NCBI RefSeq assembly: GCF_029227915.1
Contig: NC_079877.1
Coordinates: forward strand, 8,306,001-8,370,000
Direction of reading: 5' to 3'
DNA: 64,000 nucleotides
From: Hydractinia symbiolongicarpus
Taxonomy: Eukaryota; Cnidaria; Hydrozoa; Anthoathecata; Hydractiniidae
The notes below the pieces were generated by a model that was given only the letters and a program-made list of their open reading frames with translations, was not told where the DNA came from and made no database searches. Made by a program: the position numbers and the translations under genes. This document shows, in pieces, positions 13,381 through 28,098 of this stretch; within the stretch, counting starts at the first letter, position 1; each line of letters starts with the position of its first letter.

Positions 13381-14089
13381 AGTCATTCTTTACTCTGGGA
13401 CGAATCCTAGCCGTAATCGCGCGCTGAAGAAGTAAAGAAAGTTTCAAGAACTACATTTCAATGAATTTCTAACGTTATCAGTCCGTTTGAGTTACAACGG
13501 TTGCGTCACATATTCGTCCCCACATGTATTTGGGGATGTCTTTCTGATTTGACTAGGTTGTATCGCTTTCAACAGTGAAACGATTGACTGTGGCACTTAA
13601 TTGAACTAACTTTGGACTGTGACCTGATAAATGTGATAAATGAGACAATTGGAGTCCAAGAAATAACATTCTTCTTAATTTGACATGAGTGCCGCAACTC
13701 AACGATTGCACTTGGAGCTGTGGTAGCGCTTCATTTGAAAATTAAGAAAAGAAAGTCATTTTTTACTGTGGGACCAATCCTAGCTGTTATCGCGCGTTGA
13801 AGAAATAGAGACAGTTTCAAAAACTACATTTCATTGACTTTCTAGCGGTATCAATCCACTGGAGTTACAACGGTTGGCTCACATAATCGTCCCAACATGT
13901 ATTTAGCGATATTTTTCCGCTATTACTAGGTTGCATCGCTTTTAACAGTGAAACGATTGACTGTGGGACTTAATTGAACTAACTTTAGACTGTGACCTGA
14001 TAAATGTGACAAATGACACAATTGGACCGCAAGAAATAACATTCTTCTTAATTTGACGTGATTGCCGGAACTCAGCGATTGCACTGGGC

Positions 14090-14836
14090 GCTGTGGTATC
14101 GCTTCATTTAAAAATTAAGAAAAGAATGTCATTTTTTACTGTGGGACCAATCCTAGCCGTTAGCGCGCGCTGAAGAGATAGAGACAGTTTTAAATACTAC
14201 ATTTCACTGACTCTCTACTGGTGGCAGTCCGTTTGAGTTACAACGGTTGGGTCACATATTTGTACCAACATGTATTTAGGAATATTTTATCTAATATTAC
14301 TAGGTTGCATCCCTTTTAACAGTGAAACGATTGACTGTGGGACTTAAGTGAAATAACTTTGGACTGTGACCTAATAAATGTGATAAATGAGACAATTGGC
14401 GTCCAAGAAATAACATTCTTCTTAATTTGACATGATTGCCGCAACTCAGCGATTACACTGGGCACTGTGGTAGCACTTCATTTAAAAATGTAGATAAAAA
14501 AGACATTATTTACTGTGGGACCAATCCTAGCCGTTATCGCGCGCTGATCAAACAGCGACAGGTGCAAAAACTAAATTTCATTGACTTTATAACCGTGTCA
14601 GTCCGTTTGAGTTACAACGGTTGGGTCACATAATCGTACTAACATGTATTTAGCGATACTTTTCTGATTATGCTAGGTTGCATCGCTTTTAACAGTGAAA
14701 CGATTGACTGTGGGACTTAATTGAACTAACTTTAGACTGTGACCTGATAAATGTGACAAATGACACAATTGGGCCACAAGAAATATCATTCCTCTTAATT
14801 TGACGTGATTGCCCGAACTCAGCGATTGCACTTGGC
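14090..14836 (+). repeat. 747-bp dimeric duplication, copy 1
   Basis: Two monomers (ACTCTCTACTGGTGG type and CTGATCAAACAGCGAC type) are repeated immediately at an offset of 747 bp. Both copies share GACAGTTTTAAATACTAC and GACTTAAGTGAAATAAC, variants not seen in the older relatives at 8.6 kb. Confidence 0.85.
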
Positions 14837-15583
14837 GCTGTGGTATCGCTTCATTTAAAAATTAAGAAAAGAATGTCATTTTTTACTGTGGGACCAATCC
14901 TAGCCGTTAGCGCGCGCTGAAGAGATAGAGACAGTTTTAAATACTACATTTCACTGACTCTCTACTGGTGGCAGTCCGTTTGAGTTACAACGGTTGGGTC
15001 ACATATTTGTACCAACATGTATTTAGGAATATTTTATCTAATATTACTAGGTTGCATCCCTTTTAACAGTGAAACGATTGACTGTGGGACTTAAGTGAAA
15101 TAACTTTGGACTGTGACCTAATAAATGTGATAAATGAGACAATTGGCGTCCAAGAAATAACATTCTTCTTAATTTGACATGATTGCCGCAACTCAGCGAT
15201 TACACTGGGCACTGTGGTAGCACTTCATTTAAAAATGTAGATAAAAAAGACATTATTTACTGTGGGACCAATCCTAGCCGTTATCGCGCGCTGATCAAAC
15301 AGCGACAGGTGCAAAAACTAAATTTCATTGACTTTATAACCGTGTCAGTCCGTTTGAGTTACAACGGTTGGGTCACATAATCGTACTAACATGTATTTAG
15401 CGATACTTTTCTGATTATGCTAGGTTGCATCGCTTTTAACAGTGAAACGATTGACTGTGGGACTTAATTGAACTAACTTTAGACTGTGACCTGATAAATG
15501 TGACAAATGACACAATTGGGCCACAAGAAATATCATTCCTCTTAATTTGACGTGATTGCCCGAACTCAGCGATTGCACTGGGC
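14837..15583 (+). repeat. 747-bp dimeric duplication, copy 2
   Basis: Direct repeat of the preceding 747 bp. The junction at about 14830-14840 is a chimeric monomer: GCGATTGCACTTGGCGC joins one type to GGTATCGCTTCATTTAAAAA of the other. Confidence 0.85.
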
Positions 15584-18302
15584 GCTGTGGTAACGCTTCA
15601 TTTAAAAATTTAGATAAATAAGTCATTCTTTACTCTGGGACGAATCCTAGCCGTAATCGCGCGCTGAAGAAGTAGAGAAAGTTTCAAGAACTACATTTCA
15701 ATGAATTTCTAACGGTATCAGTCTGTTTGAGTTACAACGGTTGGGTCACATAATCGTACTAATTTTTTTTTGATAATACTAGGTTGCATCCCTTTTAACA
15801 GTGAAACGATTTACTGTGGGACTTAATTGAACTAAATTTGGACTGTGAACTGATAAATGTGATAAATGACACAATTGGACCACAAAAAATATCATTCCTC
15901 TTAATTTGACGTGATTGCCGGGACTCAGCGATTGCACTGGGCGCTGTGGTAGCGCTTCATTTAAAAATTTAGATAAATAAGTCATTCTTTACTCTGGGAC
16001 GAATCCTAGCCGTAATCGCGCGCTGAAGAAGTAAAGAAAGTTTCAAGAACTACATTTCAATGAATTTCTAACGTTATCAGTCCGTTTGAGTTACAACGGT
16101 TGCGTCACATATTCGTCCCCACATGTATTTGGGAATGTCTTTCTGATTTGACTAGGTTGTATCGCTTTCAACAGTGAAACGATTGACTGTGGCACTTAAT
16201 TGAACTAACTTTGGACTGTGACCTGATAAATGTGATAAATGAGACAATTGGAGTCCAAGAAATAACATTCTTCTTAATTTGACATGAGTGCCGCAACTCA
16301 ACGATTGCACTTGGCGCTGTGGTAGCGCTTCATTTGAAAATTAAGAAAAGAAAGTCATTTTTTACTGTGGGACCAATCCTAGCTGTTATCGCGCGTTGAA
16401 GAAATAGAGACAGTTTCAAAAACTACATTTCATTGACTTTCTAGCGGTATCAATCCACTGGAGTTACAACGGTTGGCTCAAATAATCGTACCAACATGTA
16501 TTTAGCGATATTTTTCCGCTATTACTAGGTTGCATCGCTTTTAACAGTGAAACGAATGACTGTGGGACTTGATTGAACTGATTTTGGACTGTGACCTTGT
16601 AATTGTGACAAAAGAGCCAATTGGACTGGCACAAATAAAATTCCTCTTAATTTGACATGATTGCTGGAATTCAACGATTGCACTGGGCGCTGTGGTAGCG
16701 CTTCATTTAAAAATTTAGATAATTAAGTCATATTTACTGTGGGACCAATCCTGGCCGTTAGCACGCGCTGAATAAAGAGTACCCAGTTTCAAAAACTACA
16801 TTTCATTGACTTTCTAGCTTGATCAATCTGTTTGAGTTACAACGGTTGCGTCACATATTTGTACCAACTTGTATTTAGCCATAGTTTTCTGATGTTACTA
16901 GGTTGCATCGCTTTTAACAGTGAAACAATTGACTGTGGGACTTAATTGAACTAAATTTAGACTGTCACCTTATAAATGTGATAAGTGAGCCAACTGGACT
17001 CCAAGAAATAACATTCGTCTTAATTTGACATGATTACCGGAACTCAGCGATTAGACTGGTTGCTTTGGCAGCGCTTCATTTAAAAATTTAAATAAATAAG
17101 TCATTCTTTACTGTGGGACCAATCCTAGACGTCATCGCGCGCTGATGAAACAGCGAAAGGTGCAAAATCTAAATTTCATTGAATTTCTAACGGTGACAGT
17201 CCGTTTGAGTTACAACGGTTGGGTCACATAATCGTACTAACATGTATTTAGCGATTTTTTTTTTGATATTACTAGGTTGCATCCCTTTTAACAGTGAAAC
17301 GATTTACTGTGGGACTTAATTGAACTAAATTTGGACTGTGAACTGATAAATGTGATAAATGACACAATTGGACCACAAGAAATATCATTCCTCTTAATTT
17401 GACGTGATTGCCGGGATTCAGCGATTGCACTGGGTGCTGTGGTAGCGCTTCATTTAAAAATTTAGATAAATAAGTCATTCTTTACTCTGGGACGAATCCT
17501 AGCCGTAATCGCGCGCTGAAGAAGTAAAGAAAGTTTCAAGAACTACATTTCAATGAATTTCTAACGTTATCAGTCCGTTTGAGTTACAACGGTTGCGTCA
17601 CATATTCGTCCCCACATGTATTTGGGGATGTCTTTCTGATTTGACTAGGTTGTATCGCTTTCAACAGTGAAACGATTGACTGTGGCACTTAATTGAACTA
17701 ACTTTGGACTGTGACCTGATAAATGTGATAAATGAGACAATTGGAGTCCAAGAAATAACATTCTTCTTAATTTGACATGAGTGCCGCAACTCAACGATTG
17801 CACTTGGCGCTGTGGTAGCGCTTCATTTGAAAATTAAGAAAAGAAAGTCATTTTTTACTGTGGGACCAATCCTAGCTGTTATCGCGCGTTGAAGAAATAG
17901 AGACAGTTTCAAAAACTACATTTCATTGACTTTCTAGCGGTATCAATCCACTGGAGTTACAACGGTTGGCTCACATAATCGTACCAACATGTATTTAGCG
18001 ATATTTTTCCACTATTACTAGGTTGCATCGCTTTTAACAGTGAAACGAATGACTGTGGGACTTGATTGAACTGATTTTGGATTGTGACCTTATAAATGTG
18101 ATAAATGAGCTAATTGGACTGCCACAAATAACATTCCTCTTAATTTGACATGATTGCTGAAATTCAACGATTACAATGGGCGCTGTGGTAGCGCTTCATT
18201 TAAAAATTTACATAAATAAGTCATTTTTTACCGTGGGACAAATCCTAGCCGTTATCGCGCGCTGAAGAAATAGAGACAGTTTCAAAAACTATATATCAAT
18301 AA

Positions 18303-19423
18303 ATTTCTAACAGTATCAGTCTGTTTGAGTTACAACGGTTGGGTCACATATTCATCCCCACATGTATTTAGGGATGTTTTTCTGATATTATTAGCTTGTA
18401 TCGCTTTTAACAGTGAAACGATTGACTTTGGCACTTAAATGAACTGATTTTGGACTGTGACCTTGTAATTGTGACAAAAGAGCCAATTGGACTGCCACAA
18501 ATAACATTCCTCTTAATTTGACATGATTGCTGGAATTCAACGATTGCACTGGGCGCTGTGGCAGCGCTTCATTTAAAAATTTAGATAATTAAGTCATATT
18601 TACTGTGGGACCAATCCTGGCCGTTAGCACGCGCTGAATAAAGAGGACCCAGTTTCAAAAACTACATTTCATTGACTTTCTAGCTTGATCAATCTGTTTG
18701 AGTTACAACGGTTGCGTCACATATTCGTACCAACATGTATTTAGCCATATTTTTCCGCTATTACTAGGTTGCATCGCTTTTAACAGTGAAACGATTGACT
18801 GTGGGACTTAATTTAACTGACTTTGAACTGTGACCTTATAAATGTGATAAGTGAGACAATTGGACTCCAAGAAATAACATTCTTCTTAATTTGACATGAT
18901 TGCCGAAACTCAGCGATTACACTGGGCGCTGTGGTAGCGCGCTTCATTTAAAAAAGAAGAAAAAAAAGTCATTTTTTACTGTAGGACCAATCCTAGCCGT
19001 TAGCGCGCGCTGAAGTAATAGCGACAGTTTCAAAAACTACATTTCATTGACATTCTAACGGTATCAATCCGCTTCAGTTACAACGATTGCGTCACATATT
19101 TGTACCAACTTGTATTTAGCCATAGTTTTCTGATGTTACTAGGTTGCATCGCTTTTAACAGTGAAACAATTGATTGTGGGACTTAATTGAACTAAATTTG
19201 GACTGTCACCTTATGAATGTGATAAGTAAGCCAACTGGACTCCAAGAAATATCATTCCTTTTAATTTGACGTGATTGCCCGAACTCACCGATTTCACTGG
19301 GCGCTGTGGTAACGCTTCATTTAAAAATTTAGATAAATAAGTCATTCTTTACTCTGGGACGACTCCTAGCCGTTCTCGCGCGCTGAAGAAGTAGAGAAAG
19401 TTTCAAGAACTACATTTCAATGA
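18303..19423 (+). repeat. 1121-bp trimeric HOR, copy 1
   Basis: The three-monomer unit carries private markers: TCATCCCCACATGTATTTAG, GACCTTGTAATTGTGACAAA and GAATAAAGAGGACCCAGTTTC. Each recurs 1121 bp downstream. Monomers here are a different set from those of the 10-16 kb blocks. Confidence 0.82.
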
Positions 19424-20544
19424 ATTTCTAACAGTATCAGTCTGTTTGAGTTACAACGGTTGGGTCACATATTCATCCCCACATGTATTTAGGGATGTTT
19501 TTCTGATATTATTAGCTTGTATCGCTTTTAACAGTGAAACGATTGACTTTGGCACTTAAATGAACTGATTTTGGACTGTGACCTTGTAATTGTGACAAAA
19601 GAGCCAATTGGACTGCCACAAATAACATTCCTCTTAATTTGACATGATTGCTGGAATTCAACGATTGCACTGGGCGCTGTGGCAGCGCTTCATTAAAAAA
19701 TTTAGATAATTAAGTCATATTTACTGTGGGACCAATCCTGGCCGTTAGCACGCGCTGAATAAAGAGGACCCAGTTTCAAAAACTACCTTTCATTGACTTT
19801 CTAGCTTGATCAATCTGTTTGAGTTACAACGGTTGCGTCACATATTCGTACCAACATGTATTTAGCCATATTTTTCCGCTATTACTAGGTTGCATCGCTT
19901 TTAACAGTGAAACGTTTGACTGTGGGACTTAATTTAACTGACTTTGAACTGTGACCTTATAAATGTGATAAGTGAGACAATTGGACTCCAAGAAATAACA
20001 TTCTTCTTAATTTGACATGATTGCCGAAACTCAGCGATTACACTGGGCGCTGTGGTAGCGCGCTTCATTTAAAAAAGAAGAAAAGAAAGTCATTTTTTAC
20101 TGTAGGACCAATCCTAGCCGTTAGCGCGCGCTGAAGTAATAGCGACAGTTTCAAAAACTACATTTCATTGACATTCTAACGGTATCAATCCGCTTCAGTT
20201 ACAACGATTGCGTCACATATTTGTACCAACTTGTATTTAGCCATAGTTTTCTGATGTTACTAGGTTGCATCGCTTTTAACAGTGAAACAATTGATTGTGG
20301 GACTTAATTGAACTAAATTTGGACTGTCAACTTATGAATGTGATAAGTAAGCCAACTGGACTCCAAGAAATATCATTCCTTTTAATTTGACGTGATTGCC
20401 CGAACTCAGCGATTGCACTGGGCTCTGTGGTAACGCTTCATTTAAAAATTTAGATAAATAAGTCATTCTTTACTCTGGGACGAATCCTAGCCGTTCTCGC
20501 GCGCTGAAGAAGTAGAGAAAGTTTCAAGAACTACATTTCAATGA
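19424..20544 (+). repeat. 1121-bp trimeric HOR, copy 2
   Basis: Second copy of the 1121-bp unit with a few substitutions, for example CTACCTTTCATTGAC near 19783 where the first copy has CTACATTTCATTGAC. Confidence 0.82.
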
Positions 20545-21845
20545 ATTTCTAACGGTATCAGTCCGTTTGAGTTACAACGGTTGGGTCACATATTCGTCCC
20601 CACATGTATTTAGCGATATTTTTTCGATATTACTAGGTTGCATCCCTTTTAACAGTGACAAGATATACTGTGGGACTTAATTGAACTAACTTTGGACTGT
20701 GACCTGATAAATGTGATAAATGAGACAATTGGACCACAAGAAATATCATTCGTCTTAATTTGACGTGATTGCCGGAACTCAGCGATTGCACTGGGCGCTG
20801 TGGTAGCGCTTCATTTAAAAATTTAGATAAATAAGTCATTCTTTACTCTGGGACGAATCCTAGCCGTAATCGCGCGCTGAAGAAGTAGAAAAAGTTTCAA
20901 GAAATACATTTCAATGAATTTCTAACGGTATCAGTCCGTTTGAGTTACAACGGTTGGGTCACATATTCGTCCCCACATGTATTTAGCGATATTTTTTGAT
21001 ATTACTAGGTTGCATCCCTTTTAACAGTGACACGATATACTGTGGGACTTAACTGAACTAACTTTGGACTGTGACCTGATAAATGTGATAAATGAGACAA
21101 TTGGACCACAAGAAATATCATTCATCTTAATTTGACGTGATTACCGGAACTCAACGATTACAATGGGAGCTGTGGTAGCTCTTCATTTAAAAATTTACAT
21201 AAATAAGTCATATTTACTGTGGGACCAATCCTGGCCGTTAGCACGCGCTAAATAAATAGGAACGGCTTATAAGACTACATATCATTAACTTTCTAGCTGT
21301 ATCAATCCGTTTGAGTTACAACAGTTGCGTCACATATTCGTACCAACATGTATTTAGCGAAATTTTTCCGCTATTACTAGGTTGCATTGCTTTTAACAGT
21401 GAAACGACTGACCGTGGGACTTAACTGAACTAAATTTGGCCTATGACCTTATAAATGCGATAAATGAGCCAAATGGACTCCCGGAAATAACATTCCTCTT
21501 AATTTGAAATGATTGCTGGAATTCAACGATTACAATGGGCGATGTGGTAGCGCTTTATTTAAAAATTTAAATAAATAAGTCATTTTTTACCGTGGGACAA
21601 ATCCTAGCCGTTATCGCGCGCTGAAGAAATAGAGACAGTTTCACAAACTACATATCAATAAATTTCTAACAGTATCAGTCCGTTTGAGTTACAACGGTTG
21701 TGTCACATATTCATCCCCACATGTATTTAGGGATGTTTTTCTGATATTATTAGCTTGTATCGCTTTTAACAGTGAAACGATTGACTGTGGCTTTTAAATG
21801 AACTGATTTTGGACTGTGACCTTATAAATGTGATAAGTAAGACAA

Positions 21846-24280
21846 TTGGACTCCAAGAAATAACATTCTTCTTATATTTGACATGATTGCCGAAACTCAG
21901 CGATTACACTGGGCGCTGTGGTAGCGCGCTTCATTTAAAAAAGAAGAAAAGAAAGTCATTTTTTACGGTAGGACCAATCCTAGCCGTTAGCGCGCGCTGA
22001 AGTAATAGCGACAGTTTCAAAAATACATTTCATTGACATTCTAACGGTATCAATCCGCTTCAGTTACAACGATTGCGTCACATATTTGTACCAACTTGTG
22101 TTTAGCCATAGTTTTCTGATGTTACTAGGTTGCATCGCTTTTAAGAGTGAAACAATTGACTGTGGGACTTAATTTAACTAAATTTGGACTGTCACCTTAT
22201 AAATGTTACAAGTAAGCCAACTGGACTCCAAGAAATAACATTCGTTTTAATTTGACATGATTACCGGAACTCAGCGATTACACTGGTTGCTTTGGCAGCC
22301 TTCAATTAAAAATTTAAATAAATAAGTAATTCTTTACTGTGGGACCAATCCTAGACGTTATCGCGCGCTGATGAAACAGCGAAAGGTGCAAAATCTAATT
22401 TTCATTGACTTTCCAACGGTGTCAGTCCGTTTGAGTTACAACGGTTGGGTCACATAATCGTACTAACATATATTTAGCCATATTTTTTTGATATTACTAG
22501 GTTGCATCGCTTTTAACAGTGAAACAAATGACTGTGGGACTTGATTGAACTGATTTTGGATTGTGACCTTATAAATGTGATAAATGAGCTAATTGGACTG
22601 CCACAATTAACATTCCTCTTAATTTGACATGATTGCTGGAATTCAACCATTACAATGGGCGCTGTGGTAGCGCTTCATTTAGAAATTTAGATAAATAAGT
22701 CATATTTACTGTGGAACCAATCCTGGCCGATAGCACGCGCTGAACAATGAGGAACAGTTTCAAAAACTACATTTCATTGACTTTCTAACGGTGTCAGTCC
22801 GTTTGAGTTACAACGGTTGCGTCAGATATTCGTCCCCACATGTATTTGGGGATGTTTTTCTGATTTGACTAGGTTGTATTGCTTTCAACAGTGAAACGAT
22901 TGACTGTGGCACTTAAATGAACTGATTTTGGACTGTGACCTGATAAATGTAATAAATGACACAATTGAACTCCCACAAAGAACATTCCTCCTAATTTGAC
23001 ATGATTGCTGTAATTCCACGATTACAATGGGCGATGCGGTAGTGTTTTATTTGAAAATTAAGAAAAGAAAGTCATTTTTTACTGTAGGACCAATCCTAGC
23101 TGTTACCGCGCGTTGAAGAAATAGAGACAGTTTCAAAAACTACATTTCATTGACTTTCTAGCGGTATCGATCCGCTGGAGTTACAACGGTTGTGTCACAT
23201 AATTGTCCCCACATGTATTTAGAGATGTTTTTCTGATATTATTAGCTTGTATCGCTTTTAACAGTGAAACGATTTTTTACTGTGGGACCAATCCTAGCCG
23301 TTATTGCGCCCTGAAGAATTAGCGACAGTTTCAAAAACTACATTTCATTGACTTTCTAACGGTGTCAGTCCGCTTGAGTTACAACTGTTGGAAACATATT
23401 CGTACCAACATGTACTTAGCGATATTTCTCTGAGATTACTAGGTTGCATCGCTTTTAACAGTGAAACGATTGACTGTGGGACTTGATTGAACAAAATTTG
23501 GCCTGTCACCTTATAAATGTGATAAGTGAGCCAACTGGACCCCAAGAAATAACATTCTTCTTAATTTGACATGATTGCCAGAACTCAGCAATTACACTGG
23601 GCACTGTGGTAGCGCTTCAATTTAAAATTTAAATAATTAAGTCATTTTTTACCGTGGGACCAATCCTAGCCGTTATCGCGCGCTGAAGAAATAGAGACAG
23701 TTTCAAAAACTACATTTCAATGAATTTCTAACGCTATCAGTCCGTTTGAGTTACAACGGTTGCGTCACATATTCGTCTCCACATGTTTTTAGGGATGTTT
23801 TTCGGATATTACTAGGTTGTATAGCTTTTAACAGTGAAACGATAGACTGTGGCACTTGATTGAACAAAATTTGGCCTGTCACATTATAAATGTGATAAGT
23901 GAGCCAACTGGACCCCAAGAAATAACATTCTTCTTAATTTGACATGATTGCCAGAACTCAGCTATTACACTGGGTACTGTGGTAGCGCTTCAATTACAAA
24001 TTTGAATAATTAAGTCATTTTTTACCGTGGGACCAATCCTAGCCGTTATCGCGCGCTGAAGAAATAGAGACAGTTTCAAAAACTACATTTCAATGGATTT
24101 CTAACCCTATCAGTCCGTTTGAGTTACAACGGTTGCGTCACATATTCGTCTCCACATGTATTTAGGGATATTTTTCTGATATTACTAGGTTGTATCGCTT
24201 TTAACAGTGAAACGATAGACTGTGGCACTTAAATGAACTGATTTTGGACTGTGACCTTATAAATGCGATAAATGAGCCAA
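21846..24280 (+). repeat. 2436-bp HOR of 6.5 monomers, copy 1
   Basis: This 2435-bp stretch repeats directly downstream. Its length is not a whole number of monomers because it contains a half-length monomer at about 23268, where GTGAAACGATT runs straight into TTTTACTGTGGGACC. Other private markers are CTTATATTTGACATG at its start and TTGCGCCCTGAAGAATTAG. Confidence 0.9.
23262..23290 (+). repeat. Half-monomer deletion junction
   Basis: At AACGATTTTTTACTGTGGG about 183 bp of the normal monomer is missing, from the first CTGTGGGAC motif to the second. It looks like an out-of-register join between the two half-monomer positions. The same junction is present in the downstream copy at about 25704. 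Confidence 0.8.
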
Positions 24281-26716
24281 TTGGACTCCAAGAAATAACA
24301 TTCTTCTTATATTTGACATGATTGCCGAAACTCAGCGATTACACTGGGCGCTGTGGTAGCGCGCTTCATTTAAAAAAGAAGAAAAGAAAGTCATTTTTTA
24401 CGGTAGGACCAATCCTAGCCGTTAGCGCGCGCTGAAGTAATAGCGACAGTTTCAAAAATACATTTCATTGACATTCTAACGGTATCAATCCGCTTCAGTT
24501 ACAACGATTGCGTCACATATTTGTACCAACTTGTGTTTAGCCATAGTTTTCTGATGTTACTAGGTTGCATCGCTTTTAAGAGTGAAACAATTGACTGTGG
24601 GACTTAATTTAACTAAATTTTGGACTGTCACCTTATAAATGTTACAAGTAAGCCAACTGGACTCCAAGAAATAACATTCGTTTTAATTTGACATGATTAC
24701 CGGAACTCAGCGATTACACTGGTTGCTTTGGCAGCCTTCAATTAAAAATTTAAATAAATAAGTCATTCTTTACTGTGGGACCAATCCTAGACGTTATCGC
24801 GCGCTGATGAAACAGCGAAAGGTGCAAAATCTAATTTTCATTGACTTTCCAACGGTGTCAGTCCGTTTGAGTTACAACGGTTGGGTCACATAATCGTACT
24901 AACATATATTTAGCCATATTTTTTTGATATTACTAGGTTGCATCGCTTTTAACAGTGAAACGAATGACTGTGGGACTTGATTGAACTGATTTTGGATTGT
25001 GACCTTATAAATGTGATAAATGAGCTAATTGGACTGCCACAATTAACATTCCTCTTAATTTGACATGATTGCTGGAATTCAACCATTACAATGGGCGCTG
25101 TGGTAGCGCTTCATTTAGAAATTTAGATAAATAAGTCATATTTACTGTGGAACCAATCCTGGCCGATAGCACGCGCTGAACAATGAGGAACAGTTTCAAA
25201 AACTACATTTCATTGACTTTCTAACGGTGTCAGTCCGTTTGAGTTACAACGGTTGCGTCAGATATTCGTCCCCACATGTATTTGGGGATGTTTTTCTGAT
25301 TTGACTAGGTTGTATTGCTTTCAACAGTGAAACGATTGACTGTGGCACTTAAATGAACTGATTTTGGACTGTGACCTGATAAATGTAATAAATGACACAA
25401 TTGAACTCCCACAAAGAACATTCCTCCTAATTTGACATGATTGCTGTAATTCCACGATTACAATGGGCGATGCGGTAGTGTTTTATTTGAAAATTAAGAA
25501 AAGAAAGTCATTTTTTACTGTAGGACCAATCCTAGCTGTTACCGCGCGTTGAAGAAATAGATACAGTTTCAAAAACTACATTTCATTGACTTTCTAGCGG
25601 TATCGATCCGCTGGAGTTACAACGGTTGTGTCACATAATTGTCCCCACATGTATTTAGAGATGTTTTTCTGATATTATTAGCTTGTATCGCTTTTAACAG
25701 TGAAACGATTTTTTACTGTGGGACCAATCCTAGCCGTTATTGCGCCCTGAAGAATTAGCGACAGTTTCAAAAACTACATTTCATTGACTTTCTAACGGTG
25801 TCAGTCCGCTTGAGTTACAACTGTTGGAAACATATTCGTACCAACATGTACTTAGCGATATTTCTCTGAGATTACTAGGTTGCATCGCTTTTAACAGTGA
25901 AACGATTGACTGTGGGACTTGATTGAACAAAATTTGGCCTGTCACCTTATAAATGTGATAAGTGAGCCAACTGGACCCCAAGAAATAACATTCTTCTTAA
26001 TTTGACATGATTGCCAGAACTCAGCAATTACACTGGGCACTGTGGTAGCGCTTCAATTTAAAATTTAAATAATTAAGTCATTTTTTACCGTGGGACCAAT
26101 CCTAGCCGTTATCGCGCGCTGAAGAAATAGAGACAGTTTCAAAAACTACATTTCAATGAATTTCTAACGCTATCAGTCCGTTTGAGTTACAACGGTTGCG
26201 TCACATATTCGTCTCCACATGTTTTTAGGGATGTTTTTCTGATATTACTAGGTTGTATAGCTTTTAACAGTGAAACGATAGACTGTGGCACTTGATTGAA
26301 CAAAATTTGGCCTGTCACATTATAAATGTGATAAGTGAGCCAACTGGACCCCAAGAAATAACATTCTTCTTAATTTGACATGATTGCCAGAACTCAGCTA
26401 TTACACTGGGTACTGTGGTAGCGCTTCAATTACAAATTTGAATAATTAAGTCATTTTTTACCGTGGGACCAATCCTAGCCGTTATCGCGCGCTGAAGAAA
26501 TAGAGACAGTTTCAAAAACTACATTTCAATGGATTTCTAACCCTATCAGTCCGTTTGAGTTACAACGGTTGCGTCACATATTCGTCTCCACATGTATTTA
26601 GGGATATTTTTCTGATATTACTAGGTTGTATCGCTTTTAACAGTGAAACGATAGACTGTGGCACTTAAATGAACTGATTTTGGACTGTGACCTTATAAAT
26701 GCGATAAATGAGCCAA
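24281..26716 (+). repeat. 2436-bp HOR of 6.5 monomers, copy 2
   Basis: Near-identical direct copy, one base longer (an extra T in AAATTTTGGACTG near 24615). It includes the same half-length monomer at about 25704. The copy ends at about 26716, where AGCCAAATGGACTCCCGC departs from the AGCCAATTGGACTCC of copy 1. Confidence 0.9.
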
Positions 26717-28098
26717 ATGGACTCCCGCAAATAACATTCCTCTTAATTTGAAATGATTGCTGGAATTCAACGATTACACTGGGCGCTGTGGTAGCGCTTT
26801 ATTTAAAAATTAAGATAAGAAAGTCATTTTTTACTGTGGGACCAATCCTAGCCGTTAGCGCGCGCCGAAGAAATAGCAACAGTTTCAAAAACTCCATTTC
26901 ACTGAATTTCTAACGGTGTCAGTCCGTTTGAGTTACAACGGTTGGGAACATATTCGTACCAACATGTATCTAGCGATACTTCTCTGAGATTACTAGGTTG
27001 CATCGCTTTTAACAGTAAAACGATTGACTGTGAGACTTGATTGAACAAATTTTGGCCTGTCACCTTATAAATGTGATAAGTGAGGCAACTGGACCCCAAG
27101 AAATAACATTCTTCTTAATTTGACATGATGCCCAGAACTCAGCGATTACACTGGGTACTGTGGTAGCGCTTCAATTAAAAATTTAAATAACTAAGTCTAT
27201 TTTTACCGTGGGACCAATCCTAGCCGTTATCGCGCGCTGAAGAAATAGAGACAGTGTCAAAATCTATATTTCAATGAATTTCTAACGCTATCAGTCCGTT
27301 TGAGTTACAACGGTTGCGTCACATATTCGTCTCCACATGTATTTAGGGATATTTTTCTGATATTACTAGGTTGTATCCCTTTTAACAGTGAAACGATAGA
27401 CTGTGGCACTTAAATGAACTGATTTTGGACTGTGACCTTATAAATGTGATAAATGAGCCAATTGGACTCCCGGAACTAACATTCCTAATAATTTGAAATG
27501 ATTGCTGGAATTCAACGATTACAATGGGCGCTGTGGTAGTGCTTCATTTGAAAATTTAAATAAATAAGTCATTTTTTTTCCGTGGGACAAGTCCTAGCCG
27601 TTATCGCGCGCTGAAGAAATAGAGACAGTTTCAAAAATTACATATCAATAAATTTCTAACGGTATCAGTCCGTTTGAGTTACAACGGTTGGGTCACATAT
27701 TCGTCCCCACATGTATTTAGGGATGTTTTTCTGATATTATTAGCTTGTATCGCTTTTAACAGTGAAACGATTGACTGTGGCACTTAAATGAACTGATTTT
27801 GGACTGTGACCTTGTAATTATGATAAATGAGCCAATTAGACTGCCACAAATAACATTCCTCTTAATTTGACTTGATTGCTGGAATTCAACGATTACAATG
27901 GGCGCTGTGGTAGATCTTCATTTGAAAATTTATATAAATAAGTCATTTTTTACGGTGGGACAAATCCTGGCCGTTATCGCGCGCTGAAGAAATAGAAACA
28001 GTTTCAAAAACTATATATCAATAAATTTCTAACGGTATCATTCCGTTTGAGTTACAACGGTTGCGTCACATATTCGTACCAACATGTATTTAGCGATA

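Noticed and set aside
23345-23545. 66-codon reverse open frames at 23345, 25781 and 26899
   Set aside because: Chance frames in satellite; the first two are identical only because of the 2436-bp duplication.
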